From assembly GCA_964414595.1 (NCBI GenBank), contig CAYPXJ010000001.1:1-64000 (forward strand): a DNA stretch of 64,000 bases, read 5' to 3'. Both the position numbers and the translations under genes were made by a program. Below are positions 55,062-63,974 of the stretch, piece by piece. The notes under the pieces are model-generated. The model was not told the DNA's origin. It made no database searches and saw nothing but the letters and a program-made list of their open reading frames with translations. Source of the DNA: CAYPXJ01 sp964414595. Its GTDB lineage: Bacteria; Pseudomonadota; Alphaproteobacteria; Rickettsiales; CAIJLX01. Each line of letters begins with the position of its first letter. The stretch's first letter is position 1.

Positions 55062-56486
55062 TCACGCGGCTTTGCTCAAACCAATCGTAATTTTTTTACC
55101 TTCGATTTCGCCTTCGGCCTTAAAACCTTGCGGTGCAGCTTTTGCCGCGGAAGAAGCAAGCGTCTGCTCGGCGATATAATCTTTATACTGGTCGAACGCG
55201 GTAATCACATCTGCGTCACCTTCCACCTGCAACGTAATGCGATCGGTAATGTTCAGATTTGCATCCTTGCGCGCCTGCTGAATCATCCGCACGAGATCAC
55301 GCGCGATCCCTTCTTTACGCAGTTCCTCGGTAATTTCTAAATCCAGAATCACCAGCGCATCGTTGGTAGAAAGAGCCTGCGCACCTTTGGGATTTTTAGG
55401 CGTAAGCGTGAGACTCGCTTCTGCCGGTTCCAGCACTTCGTCTGTTACCTGTACGCGTCCATCTGGCAATGCTTTCCAATCGCCCTGCTTTGATGCGGCA
55501 ATCAGCTGCTTCATTTTCTGCGGCAAACGTTTTCCGACAATCGGGAAATTGATTTTTACATTAAAGTTTGCAACTCCTGATAAATCAGAAGAAAATTCAA
55601 TCTCCTTCACATTAACTTCATTTTCTATGTACGATCTGGTCCCAGGTTCCATGCCTTTTTCAGGCATCCAGGACTGGCTATAGACCGTAAGTTTTCTTAA
55701 AGGCTGGCGCACTCGAATATTCTCAGCGCTTCTTATTGAGAGAGCAGCATTGCAAATATCAAGCGTACGACGAATTTCCGATATTCCTTCTTCGTTTCTC
55801 TCAAAGTTACTTACATCTGGAAAAAATTGTAAATGAACAGAGTCACAATCCTTACCTTTAAGACCTAAATAGATTTGCTCAGTAGTTAGAGGTAAAAGTG
55901 GAGCAAGTGCTTTGCACATTGTAACGAGAACCGTATACAACGTGTTGTAAGCTGCAATTTTGTCACCCCTTTGATAGTCGGGAGTATAAATCTCACGAAG
56001 CCCTTCTGGTAAAGTGTCAATAGTATAGCCTCTATCAATTAAAGCCTGTGCTAACCTTGGAACCTCGCCACTCTTCTTCCAAAATCGATCCCTATTTGCT
56101 CGAATATAAACATTATTTAGTAATTCAAAAAAACCTTGTGAAGTTTCACATGCTTTCGGAACGTCATATTGATCTAAAGATTGCTCAATAATCTCTACGG
56201 CTGTTCTGCACTCTCCTAATATGTACCAATCCATTCCATAGTCAGATTTATAAATTTCTTCCGCCTTCACGCCATCGGCATTCGCGTAAAGCGTAAAAAA
56301 ATTATACGCATTCCAAATGGGTTTGATTGCCAGGCGCACCATATCACGGATGAATTTTCCTTCCGGGTCTACCGAAAGATCCTGCCCCCGCATCACCGGC
56401 GATGAAATCATCAGCCAGCGCAGCGCATCCGCGCCGAACTGGTCGATCACTTCAAGCGGGTCTTTGTAATTTTTGAGGCGCTTGGA
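55062..56486 (-). CDS. ileS: Isoleucyl-tRNA synthetase, C-terminal part after the in-frame TAG
   Basis: 475 codons in the same frame as the upstream part, beginning SKRLKNYKDPLEVIDQFGADALRW, i.e. the SKR of KMSKR followed by the stem-contact fold. The anticodon-binding region (GYDWY-like DYGMDWYILGECRTAV, NVYIRANRDRFW) and the C-terminal junction of the eukaryote-like IleRS2 type follow. The first GTG restart (56450) lacks a clear Shine-Dalgarno and would remove the KMSKR loop. Residues near 55634-55678 encode MPEKGMEPGTR in a palindromic insert. Tracts around 55690-56265 are AT-rich compared with flanks. Confidence 0.85.
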   Translation of the reverse strand, partial: SKRLKNYKDPLEVIDQFGADALRWLMISSPVMRGQDLSVDPEGKFIRDMVRLAIKPIWNAYNFFTLYANADGVKAEEIYKSDYGMDWYILGECRTAVEIIEQSLDQYDVPKACETSQGFFELLNNVYIRANRDRFWKKSGEVPRLAQALIDRGYTIDTLPEGLREIYTPDYQRGDKIAAYNTLYTVLVTMCKALAPLLPLTTEQIYLGLKGKDCDSVHLQFFPDVSNFERNEEGISEIRRTLDICNAALSIRSAENIRVRQPLRKLTVYSQSWMPEKGMEPGTRSYIENEVNVKEIEFSSDLSGVANFNVKINFPIVGKRLPQKMKQLIAASKQGDWKALPDGRVQVTDEVLEPAEASLTLTPKNPKGAQALSTNDALVILDLEITEELRKEGIARDLVRMIQQARKDANLNITDRITLQVEGDADVITAFDQYKDYIAEQTLASSAAKAAPQGFKAEGEIEGKKITIGLSKAA

Positions 56487-58427
56487 CTATTTCAGTCCCG
56501 TTTCTGCATCCAAAACGACGCCATGACAGATGCAATTTTTAAACGGCGGTTTATCAAACAGCGCCGTCGAAAGCATAATGAGCGTATTAAACCAACCGCG
56601 CGTTTGGCCGACATATTCCGTAATAAAATCCGCCGGAAAATGCGATTCGAACCACTCTTTATTCTCAAATGGGTAATGCACTTGCGCGAACGGCATCGAG
56701 CCGGATTCGAACCAGCAATCGAACACATCCTCGACGCGTGTATATTCTTCGCCACCTTCAGTAATAACAATTTCATCAATGAAAGGACGATGCAGATCCG
56801 TAATCTTTTTGCCGCTGGCTTTTTCGAGTTCGGCAATCGAGCCGAATACTTTTATCTTGCCGGATTTGCTGCGCCACACCGGAATCGGCGTGCCCCAAAA
56901 ACGGTTGCGCGAAATACTCCAATCCGGCGCGGTCGCCAGCATATGACCCATCTGGCCATCGCGCACATGTTCGGGAATCCAGTTGATTTGCTTATTGAGC
57001 TCCACCGCGCGATCGCGGAATTTCGTCACCTCGACATACCAGCTCGGCAGCGCACGATAAATCAACGGCGTATCGGTACGCCAGCAATGCGGGTAATTAT
57101 GTTTGATTTGCTCCTGCCTGATGAGCTTGCCAGACTTTTTTAGATGCTCGATAATGCGATCATTCGCGAGACCAAATTTGCTTCCGCCTGGCTCGGCGAT
57201 CACATTGAGGCCTTTTAATTTCAAATCGGGCAGGTCATAAATCTCGTCGGTGAATTTGCCCTGACCATCGACCGGCACGACAAGTTCAATGCCGTTTTTC
57301 TCACAGACTTTTTGGTCATCTTCACCAAACCCCGGCGCCAGATGCACGATGCCTGTGCCCGAACCTTCTTCAATAAAACTTGCTCCATTTAATATTTTAA
57401 ATGCCCCATGTTTATTCTGAAAATAAGGAAATAAAGGTTCATACTCCAAATTTAGTAAGCTACTTCCTTTAATTAAAGTTTTAAGAACTGATTTTTTCTC
57501 CTCTTTTACCGGTGTGTCGCCCCTCAATCCCGGTGGCGATCCAAAATAATCTAGATACTTTTCTCGTGCGAAATTACCTATTATTAAAACTTCATTATCA
57601 TAAATCTGAGCTAGGTAATCCATATTAGGATCAACAGCCAACGCAAGATTACTAGGAAGAGTCCAAGGAGTAGTGGTCCATCCCAGTAGCTTAAATGTAG
57701 AAAATGTACCTAATGTGCCAAGCTTTTCTTTAAATGTCTTAGGTAGATTTTTTAATTCAAACGCCACGGTGATCGCCTTATCCTCGCGCTCGCGGTAGGA
57801 ATTATCCAGTTTCGTTTCAAAATTTGAGAGCGGTGTTTCCGCAGCCCACGAATACGGCATCACGCGATAGGCTTCATAGACCAGTCCTTTTTCGTAAAGC
57901 TGTTTGAACGCCCACAGCACCGATTCCATGAAATTAATATCCATGGTTTTGTAATCATTTTTGAAATCGACCCAGCGCGCCGTACGGCTCACATAATGTT
58001 CCCACTCGCGCGTATATTTCATCACGCTGGTGCGGCAATGCTCGTTAAATTTTCCGATGCCGAATTGCTGAATCGCCTGACGGCCGGAAATGCCAAGCTC
58101 CTTCTCGCTGCCCATTTCGGCGGGCAGACCGTGGCAATCCCACCCGAAGCGGCGCTCAACACGGCGGCCTTTCATCGTCTGATAACGCGCGACCAAATCC
58201 TTCACGAAGCCGGTCAGCAAATGCCCATAATGCGGCAGACCATTCGCAAAGGGCGGGCCATCGTAAAAAATAAATTCGTTGGTTTTGCTTTCCTTTTTTG
58301 CCGGACGATTTTCAATCGACGTAGGAAATGTTCCCTGCTTCTGCCAAAGGCTGAGCACCTGCTCTTCGAGCTTGGCAAAATTCGGGTTGGATTCGACTTC
58401 CGGATAGAGGGGCGTGGATTTATTCAT
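56487..58427 (-). CDS. ileS: Isoleucyl-tRNA synthetase, N-terminal part up to an in-frame TAG
   Basis: 646 aa plus TAG. GPPFANGLPHYGHLLTG (HIGH motif, about 56-72) and GWDCHGLPAE mark the eukaryote-like IleRS2 branch. The editing domain (TTTPWTLPSNLALAVDP, GTGIVHLAPGFGEDD) and the catalytic-domain segment DVFDCWFESGSMPFAQVHYP are intact. The frame ends GVVLDAETGLK-TAG; the next codons are SKRLKNY, so TAG (56487-56489) takes the place of Met in KMSKR. Residues near 57509-57542 encode GSPPGLRGDTPV, an insert over a short palindrome, within an AT-rich tract (57375-57765). Readthrough, error or gene decay are the possible explanations. Confidence 0.88.
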   Translation of the reverse strand: MNKSTPLYPEVESNPNFAKLEEQVLSLWQKQGTFPTSIENRPAKKESKTNEFIFYDGPPFANGLPHYGHLLTGFVKDLVARYQTMKGRRVERRFGWDCHGLPAEMGSEKELGISGRQAIQQFGIGKFNEHCRTSVMKYTREWEHYVSRTARWVDFKNDYKTMDINFMESVLWAFKQLYEKGLVYEAYRVMPYSWAAETPLSNFETKLDNSYREREDKAITVAFELKNLPKTFKEKLGTLGTFSTFKLLGWTTTPWTLPSNLALAVDPNMDYLAQIYDNEVLIIGNFAREKYLDYFGSPPGLRGDTPVKEEKKSVLKTLIKGSSLLNLEYEPLFPYFQNKHGAFKILNGASFIEEGSGTGIVHLAPGFGEDDQKVCEKNGIELVVPVDGQGKFTDEIYDLPDLKLKGLNVIAEPGGSKFGLANDRIIEHLKKSGKLIRQEQIKHNYPHCWRTDTPLIYRALPSWYVEVTKFRDRAVELNKQINWIPEHVRDGQMGHMLATAPDWSISRNRFWGTPIPVWRSKSGKIKVFGSIAELEKASGKKITDLHRPFIDEIVITEGGEEYTRVEDVFDCWFESGSMPFAQVHYPFENKEWFESHFPADFITEYVGQTRGWFNTLIMLSTALFDKPPFKNCICHGVVLDAETGLK

Positions 58428-58554
58428 AAGGCGCGTATTTTAAGGAATTTCTGCGCAAGCGCAACGGTGTAAAAGTGAATCTCTGTCAAGCGTTTTAAAT
58501 ACTTGAAGAGAGCAAAAAACAGTCTCATAATTGTGAGAAAAGCTAGGGAAACCA

Positions 58555-59145
58555 ATGGCTACAGCCTATTCACCGCGTTATGTTTCGGAGCCTTCGCAGC
58601 GCTACGCGCGCCAGTGCGAACACCCGGGCTGTGTGGAAAACGGCCAGTTTCCTGCCCCTAAATCACGCCAGGCCGTCGAAGAAAACGCGCGCGATCGGTA
58701 TTTTTATTTCTGCAAAGATCACGTGCGCGAATACAATAAAAAATGGGATTATTTTAACGGGATGAGCAACGCTGAAATCGAACAATTTCAGCGCGATGCC
58801 GCGCTCGGTCATCGGCCTACGCAGCGCATCAGCCAGCACCGCGTGGCGGGCGAACGCGCGCATTATGATCTGCACGATATGGAAGACGCGCTGCATCGCT
58901 TTTTCCATTTTAACGGTTCAGCGAAAGCGGCTAATTCTCCACGATTGCCGCAAAAAGAGCGCTGGGCACTCGGCATTTTTGATATGATTTTTCCCGTATC
59001 GCGCATGGATGTAAAAAAACGCTACAAAGAACTTGTAAAACGCCACCACCCTGACCGTCATCTGGGAGATAAAAAAGCGGAGGAGCAATTCAAGCAAATC
59101 CGCGAAGCCTACGATACGCTTCAAAAATCCGAATTTATCCTGTAA
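58555..59145 (+). CDS. J-domain protein (DnaJ-like) of the cobST cluster
   Basis: 196 aa. The C-terminal 60 residues are a J domain with the HPD tripeptide in VKRHHPDRHLGDK (about 160-172) and IREAYDTLQ. The N-terminal part has CEHPGCVENGQF and FCKDHVREYNKKW, a Cys/His set that could bind zinc. This unusual reversed layout (J domain at the end) is typical of the alphaproteobacterial J-protein found directly before cobS. It is expected to recruit Hsp70 and may help the CobST ATPase complex (inference). Confidence 0.88.
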   Translation: MATAYSPRYVSEPSQRYARQCEHPGCVENGQFPAPKSRQAVEENARDRYFYFCKDHVREYNKKWDYFNGMSNAEIEQFQRDAALGHRPTQRISQHRVAGERAHYDLHDMEDALHRFFHFNGSAKAANSPRLPQKERWALGIFDMIFPVSRMDVKKRYKELVKRHHPDRHLGDKKAEEQFKQIREAYDTLQKSEFIL

Positions 59146-59154
59146 GTAACTCCT

Positions 59155-60135
59155 ATGACCAAAAAAGAGAAATCCGCGTCGAAAAGCGCCAGCAATACCG
59201 TTTCGGCAAAAACCTTGTTCGGCATCAGCAAGGATCTACAGGTTCCGAAACTCACATTGCAGAGCGAATATGTGCCCGAAATTGATGAGGCATATCAATT
59301 CCACGAAGCCACCACGCTCGCGATTCTGGCAGGTTTCATGCACAACCGCCGTGTGTTGATTCAGGGTTATCACGGCACCGGCAAATCCACGCATATCGAA
59401 CAGATCGCGGCGCGCCTCAACTGGCCCTGCATTCGCATCAATCTCGATGGCCACATTTCGCGCGTGGATCTGCTCGGGCGTGACGCCATTGTCGTAAAAG
59501 ATAGCAAACAAATCACAGAATTTCGTGAAGGCTTGATTCCATTTTGCATGCAGCACGGCATTGCGCTGGTGTTCGATGAATATGACGCGGGTCGCCCGGA
59601 CGTTATGTTCGTAATTCAACGCGTGTTGGAAGCACAAGGCCATCTCACCCTCACCGAGCAAAATCGCGTGATTACCCCGCATCCCGATTTCCGGATTTTT
59701 GCCACCGCGAATACGATTGGCCTCGGCGATGCAAGCGGACTTTATCATGGAACGAATCCGATTAATCAGGGCCAGATGGATCGCTGGAGCATCGTTGCCA
59801 CATTGAATTATCTTCCGCCGGCGGAAGAGGAAGCGATCGTGAAAGCAAAAGTTCCCGGCGCAAAACCTGCGGATATCAAAAAAATGGTCGCGCTGGCGAA
59901 TCTCACGCGCGCCGGATTTATCGCGGGCGATATTTCCACCGTCATGTCACCGCGCACGGTTATCACCTGGGCAGAAAATTTTAGTATTTTTGGCGCACTC
60001 GCCGAAAGTTTTGCGCTGAGTTTTCTCAACAAAGTCGATATTTCCGAACGCTCCGTTATCGCGGAATATTACCAGCGCGCGATAGGCGAAGACCTGCCCG
60101 GTTATGCCAGTAAAAAATCCTCCATCGCTTCCTGA
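59155..60135 (+). CDS. cobS: Aerobic cobaltochelatase subunit CobS
   Basis: 326 aa AAA+ ATPase. With CobT it forms the chaperone-like ATPase that drives CobN to insert Co(II) into hydrogenobyrinate a,c-diamide. Walker A is GYHGTGKSTHIEQIAARLNW (about 65-84), Walker B VFDEYDAGRPDV and sensor 1 IFATANTIG. The N-terminal GISKDLQVPKL segment is a CobS hallmark. The spacing to the J-domain gene is 9 bp. cobN and other cobalamin genes are not in the window. It overlaps cobT by 32 bp. Confidence 0.95.
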   Translation: MTKKEKSASKSASNTVSAKTLFGISKDLQVPKLTLQSEYVPEIDEAYQFHEATTLAILAGFMHNRRVLIQGYHGTGKSTHIEQIAARLNWPCIRINLDGHISRVDLLGRDAIVVKDSKQITEFREGLIPFCMQHGIALVFDEYDAGRPDVMFVIQRVLEAQGHLTLTEQNRVITPHPDFRIFATANTIGLGDASGLYHGTNPINQGQMDRWSIVATLNYLPPAEEEAIVKAKVPGAKPADIKKMVALANLTRAGFIAGDISTVMSPRTVITWAENFSIFGALAESFALSFLNKVDISERSVIAEYYQRAIGEDLPGYASKKSSIAS

Positions 60136-61936
60136 TTCGGAAGAATTTCTACACGCAACATCGCTCGCCGCACGCGCGCTTTCGAGCGATACGGAATTTC
60201 GCGTCCGCATCCAAAAAGCGCATCCCATAACCGCGTACACCGTTGCAAATCCGCGCATTGAATTGCAGGAGGAAAGCGAGCACCTCGCCACGCTGACCAT
60301 GCCCGATAGCGTCTCTACGCAAAAAGATCAGGCCTATATACGCGGCGCAACCGACTTTCTGGCGCTGCAAAAAAAATACCATTCGCGCGCGTTACAACAT
60401 CGTCTCGAGCAGAGCACAGGTGAAGCGCAATCGATCCTGGAAAAAGCCGAAGAAGCGCGTGTAGAAATTCTAGGCGCGCGCGCAATGGCCGGAGTCGCCG
60501 CAAATCTCTCCGCGCGTTTAGAGCGCGAAATTTTGCCACTTTCGCCGGAAGGTCTTTCGCTTGCAAATGCGGTGGCGCTGGTCATTCGCGATGCGTTTTG
60601 GCCAGCTTCACTTCCGCCCGCGCTGAAAAAACTTGTGACGAAAGAAGCGAAATGGATCGCCGATAGTTTTGGCAAAGCCATCACAACGCTCGAACCGACT
60701 TTAGTAGATCAAAAGCAATTTTCGGAAACGCTCAAAAAACTGCTCGAGAAAATCGGCGTATTGAATTTTGCAAAACCAAAACGCGAACAAGATGTCTCGA
60801 TGGAACGCCAGGGCACGGAAGATCCTATCGACGATAGCGAACCGCTGGAAACACAAGCTACGGCTACAAATTCGCAAGATAGCAAAACGCCAAGCGAAGA
60901 AAAAAGCCAGCAGCAAACCGTGCCGCAACTTTCCGATAGCATAGAACAAATTGAGGATGAAGAAGGCGAAATTGTCAGCGAGCGCAGGCAAACACCTACG
61001 GTTCCAACACTTAACTACCAAGCGTTTACAACGGAGTTTGATGAGGTCGTCACACCGCAAGAAATTTGCACGAACGAAGAATTGCATCGCTTGCGAAGTC
61101 AGTTAGATAACCGTCTGCGTGATTTAAAAGATATCACCTACCACCTCGCCGCACGCCTGCAGCATAAATTACTTTCCGCGGTTGAGCTTGCGTGGGAATA
61201 TCAGCAGGAAGAAGGCTTGCTCGATACCGCGCGCCTGCCCCGCGCGATCATCGATCCCTATGTCACCCATATCTATAAGCAACATCGCGAAGTGCCGCAT
61301 AAAAGTACCGTCGTTTCGTTGCTTCTCGATAACTCCGGTTCGATGCGCGGTCGCCCAATTATGCTCGCCGCGCTTTCTGCTGACATCATCGCACGCACTT
61401 TGGAGCGTTGCCAAATCAAAACCGAAATTCTTGGCTTTACGACGGTGGATTGGAAAGGCGGAAAATCGCGCCGCGAATGGGTTAAGCAAGGCGCGCCGCC
61501 AAATCCTGGCCGCTTAAATGATTTACGCCATATTCTCTACAAATCAGCGGACCAACATTGGCGTATCGCGCGCAAAAATTTAGGCCTGATGTTGCGTGAA
61601 GGATTGCTCAAAGAAAACATCGATGGCGAAGCACTTTTATGGGCGCATCAACGTCTGGCAAAACGCCCAGAGCGGCGAAAAATTCTTATGGTGATTTCCG
61701 ATGGCGCGCCGGTGGATGATTCGACTTTATCCGCCAATCACGGCAGTTATCTCGATACGCATTTGCGACAAGTGATTCGTCATATTGAGTCTCTGCATCA
61801 GGTAGAGCTGCTTGCGGTGGGCATTGGCCATGATGTAACCACACATTATAGTCGCGCGGTTACCATCAGCGATGTCGCGCATCTCGGCGATGCGATGGTC
61901 GATCAGCTGGTGGAATTATTTACGCTACGTCGATAA
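60104..61936 (+). CDS. cobT: Cobaltochelatase subunit CobT
   Basis: 610 aa partner of CobS. Residues about 215-300 are a Glu/Asp/Gln-rich disordered linker. The C-terminal von Willebrand factor A domain has the MIDAS motif LLDNSGSMRG (about 408-417) with the later metal positions in GFTTVDWKGG and VISDGAPVDD. The N-terminal helical part binds the CobS ring. It overlaps rnd by 17 bp at the 3' end. Confidence 0.95.
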   Translation: MPVKNPPSLPDSEEFLHATSLAARALSSDTEFRVRIQKAHPITAYTVANPRIELQEESEHLATLTMPDSVSTQKDQAYIRGATDFLALQKKYHSRALQHRLEQSTGEAQSILEKAEEARVEILGARAMAGVAANLSARLEREILPLSPEGLSLANAVALVIRDAFWPASLPPALKKLVTKEAKWIADSFGKAITTLEPTLVDQKQFSETLKKLLEKIGVLNFAKPKREQDVSMERQGTEDPIDDSEPLETQATATNSQDSKTPSEEKSQQQTVPQLSDSIEQIEDEEGEIVSERRQTPTVPTLNYQAFTTEFDEVVTPQEICTNEELHRLRSQLDNRLRDLKDITYHLAARLQHKLLSAVELAWEYQQEEGLLDTARLPRAIIDPYVTHIYKQHREVPHKSTVVSLLLDNSGSMRGRPIMLAALSADIIARTLERCQIKTEILGFTTVDWKGGKSRREWVKQGAPPNPGRLNDLRHILYKSADQHWRIARKNLGLMLREGLLKENIDGEALLWAHQRLAKRPERRKILMVISDGAPVDDSTLSANHGSYLDTHLRQVIRHIESLHQVELLAVGIGHDVTTHYSRAVTISDVAHLGDAMVDQLVELFTLRR

Positions 61937-63083
61937 TTTTTATCTGATGCCCACGCGCGGAAAGTGAGATTTCACCGCGCTTCAACCGCAGCGCATCCTG
62001 CCCAAAAATATGAAAACGCCAACCGTGCATAGCCGGCAATTCGGAGGCCAGAAGCGTTTTTTCATCCCACGCCGCAATTTTAGCCAGATCGTCACTGCGC
62101 GCTATCATTTTTTGGCTCACCGCATGCTCTTCGCATTTGGCTTTCACCAAAACTTTTAGCAGATCCACCAGCGCGCCGGAAGCCCCCTGAACGCGTTCTT
62201 CGCGATCTAACGTTAAGTGTTCACGGCTCTTATGCGCCGACTCAAGAACTTCAAGAATAATGCCGCCGAATTTGCCTTCGATATTGTAGCTCTGCAATCG
62301 GCGCATCGTACGCATATCCTCGATTGTACGCGGTTGCGCTGCGGCAATTTCAAGCAAAACTTCATCTTTCAACACGCGCCCACGCGGCACATCTTTTTCC
62401 TGCGCTTTGGATTCACGCCATGCGGCCAGCGCCTTCACCGCCCGCAAAAATTTTTGATTGCCACCGCGCGTTTTAATCCGCTTCCACGCATTCTCTGGAT
62501 CGACCGCATAAATCGACGAACTTTCGTAGCGCGCCATCTCTTCGCGCATCCATTCCTCGCGGCCTTTTTCCACCAGCTCAGCTGCAAATACTTGATAAAC
62601 TTTACAGAGATAGGTCACATCCGAAAGCGCGTAGGCAATTTGCTCAGGCTTTAGAGGACGCTGCAACCAATCGGTAAAACGCGAAGATTTATCAATTTCC
62701 TTATCGCAGAATTTTTTTACGAGCGACGCATAGCTCATACTATCGCCATAGCCTAAAACTTCCGCGGCGATCTGCGTATCGAAAATAGGTGTGGGCACTT
62801 TTCCGCGCGCCAAAAACATAATCTCTACATCCTGCGTGCAGGAGTGAAAAACTTTGAGAATTTTCTCGTCTTCAATCAAATCGTAAAAAGGGGTGAGATC
62901 CATCCCTTCTGCAAGTGGGTCAATCGCAAATGCTTCTACTTTGTCGCTGGCGAGTTGAATAAGCGCGAGCTTGGAATAGTAGGTTCGCTCACGCATGAAC
63001 TCCGTATCGATAGCAATAAATTTCGCTTTTTTGAGCGGCTTTAGTGCCGCTTTCAGTGCTTCGTTTGTTGTAATTACCGTCAT
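61920..63083 (-). CDS. rnd: Ribonuclease D
   Basis: 387 aa DEDDy exonuclease that trims the 3' ends of tRNA precursors. Exo I is FIAIDTEFMRERTYYSKLALIQ, Exo II VFHSCTQDVEIM and Exo III with the DEDDy tyrosine YALSDVTYLCKVY. Two HRDC domains follow, the first near 208-290 (WRESKAQEKDVPRGRVLKDEVL). Its start overlaps the xthA stop (ATGA), so xthA-rnd is one unit. Confidence 0.95.
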   Translation of the reverse strand: MTVITTNEALKAALKPLKKAKFIAIDTEFMRERTYYSKLALIQLASDKVEAFAIDPLAEGMDLTPFYDLIEDEKILKVFHSCTQDVEIMFLARGKVPTPIFDTQIAAEVLGYGDSMSYASLVKKFCDKEIDKSSRFTDWLQRPLKPEQIAYALSDVTYLCKVYQVFAAELVEKGREEWMREEMARYESSSIYAVDPENAWKRIKTRGGNQKFLRAVKALAAWRESKAQEKDVPRGRVLKDEVLLEIAAAQPRTIEDMRTMRRLQSYNIEGKFGGIILEVLESAHKSREHLTLDREERVQGASGALVDLLKVLVKAKCEEHAVSQKMIARSDDLAKIAAWDEKTLLASELPAMHGWRFHIFGQDALRLKRGEISLSARGHQIKIIDVA

Positions 63084-63865
63084 AAATTCCCGAATTCTAA
63101 CACAACCGGCGCATGGTCGGATGCTTTTTCTTTGGCACGAAAGGATGTGTCCACTGTAATGGACTGAAGTACGTCCGCAGCTTCCGGCGAGATAAGTGCA
63201 TGATCGATGCGCAGACCTAAATTACGCTCAAATCCCCCCGCCCGGTAGTCCCACCAGGTGAATCCCATTTGCTCCGGATGCAGTGCACGGTAAGCATCAA
63301 TGAGACCTGCCTGCGTGATGTCGCGAAGCAGTGCGCGTTCTTGCAGTGTGAAACAAACGGCACCTTCCATCGCGCGCGCGTCGTACACATCCTGCGGCCT
63401 CGGCGCAACGTTATAATCCCCGCAAATAACAAGCTTTTCTTCATGTTGCAGCAACGTTTCGGCATAGCACTTAAGGCGGCTTAGAAAGCGCAATTTATAG
63501 GCGAATTTATCAGAACCCGCTTCCTGGCCGTTAGGAACATACACGCTTGCCACATGGAAAAATCCGGCATCGGTACGCACCTGCGCTTCAATATAACGGG
63601 ATTCGAGATCTGTCTCTTCACCCGGCAACCCCGCGCGTATATCTTCCAATGGAAATTTGGAAAGAATGGCCACACCGTTATAGGTTTTTTGGTAAGCACC
63701 GGCGATATTGTAACCGAGATCTTCGATTTCCATTTTTGGCATTTGGTCTTCGGTGCATTTGAGTTCCTGCAAGCAGGCAATATCGATATGCGAGGATTTC
63801 AGCCACTCTAAGAGATGCGGTAAACGCGATCGAATTGAATTGATGTTCCAAAAGCCTATGCGCAT
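63080..63865 (-). CDS. xthA: Exodeoxyribonuclease III (AP endonuclease)
   Basis: 261 aa EEP-family nuclease that cuts at abasic sites and degrades 3' ends. Catalytic marks: FWNINSIRSRL (Asn), CLQELKC (Glu, about 36), VYVPNGQE (Tyr), CGDYNVAPRPQDVYD (Asp/Asn) and the C-terminal SDHAPVVLEF His. The ATG lies about 30 bp downstream of the tRNA-Pro 3' end. Confidence 0.95.
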   Translation of the reverse strand: MRIGFWNINSIRSRLPHLLEWLKSSHIDIACLQELKCTEDQMPKMEIEDLGYNIAGAYQKTYNGVAILSKFPLEDIRAGLPGEETDLESRYIEAQVRTDAGFFHVASVYVPNGQEAGSDKFAYKLRFLSRLKCYAETLLQHEEKLVICGDYNVAPRPQDVYDARAMEGAVCFTLQERALLRDITQAGLIDAYRALHPEQMGFTWWDYRAGGFERNLGLRIDHALISPEAADVLQSITVDTSFRAKEKASDHAPVVLEFGNL

Positions 63866-63897
63866 TCGCTACGAGTTCTCCGATTATATTATCAGGG

Positions 63898-63974
63898 TGG
63901 TCGGGGCGAGAGGATTCGAACCTCCGGCCTCGTGGTCCCGAACCACGCGCGCTACCAGGCTGCGCTACGCCCCG
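63898..63974 (-). tRNA. tRNA-Pro (anticodon CGG)
   Basis: On the minus strand: acceptor stem CGGGGCG/CGCCCCG, D-arm GCGCAGCCTGGTAGCGC, anticodon loop TTCGGGA with CGG, variable loop AGGCC, T-arm GGAGGTTCGAATCCTCT. Discriminator A and encoded CCA follow (63901-63898). The structure is complete before the window ends. Confidence 0.95.

Noticed and set aside
55062..56450. Independent gene starting at GTG 56450
   Set aside because: It lacks a Shine-Dalgarno and would begin inside the IleRS catalytic domain, losing SKRLKNY. It is the continuation of ileS.
56523..57143. 206-codon ORF antisense to ileS
   Set aside because: Lies entirely opposite conserved IleRS catalytic sequence.
58428..58554. 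Cobalamin riboswitch ahead of the cobST cluster
   Set aside because: The 127-bp gap is too short and no B12-box-like sequence is seen.
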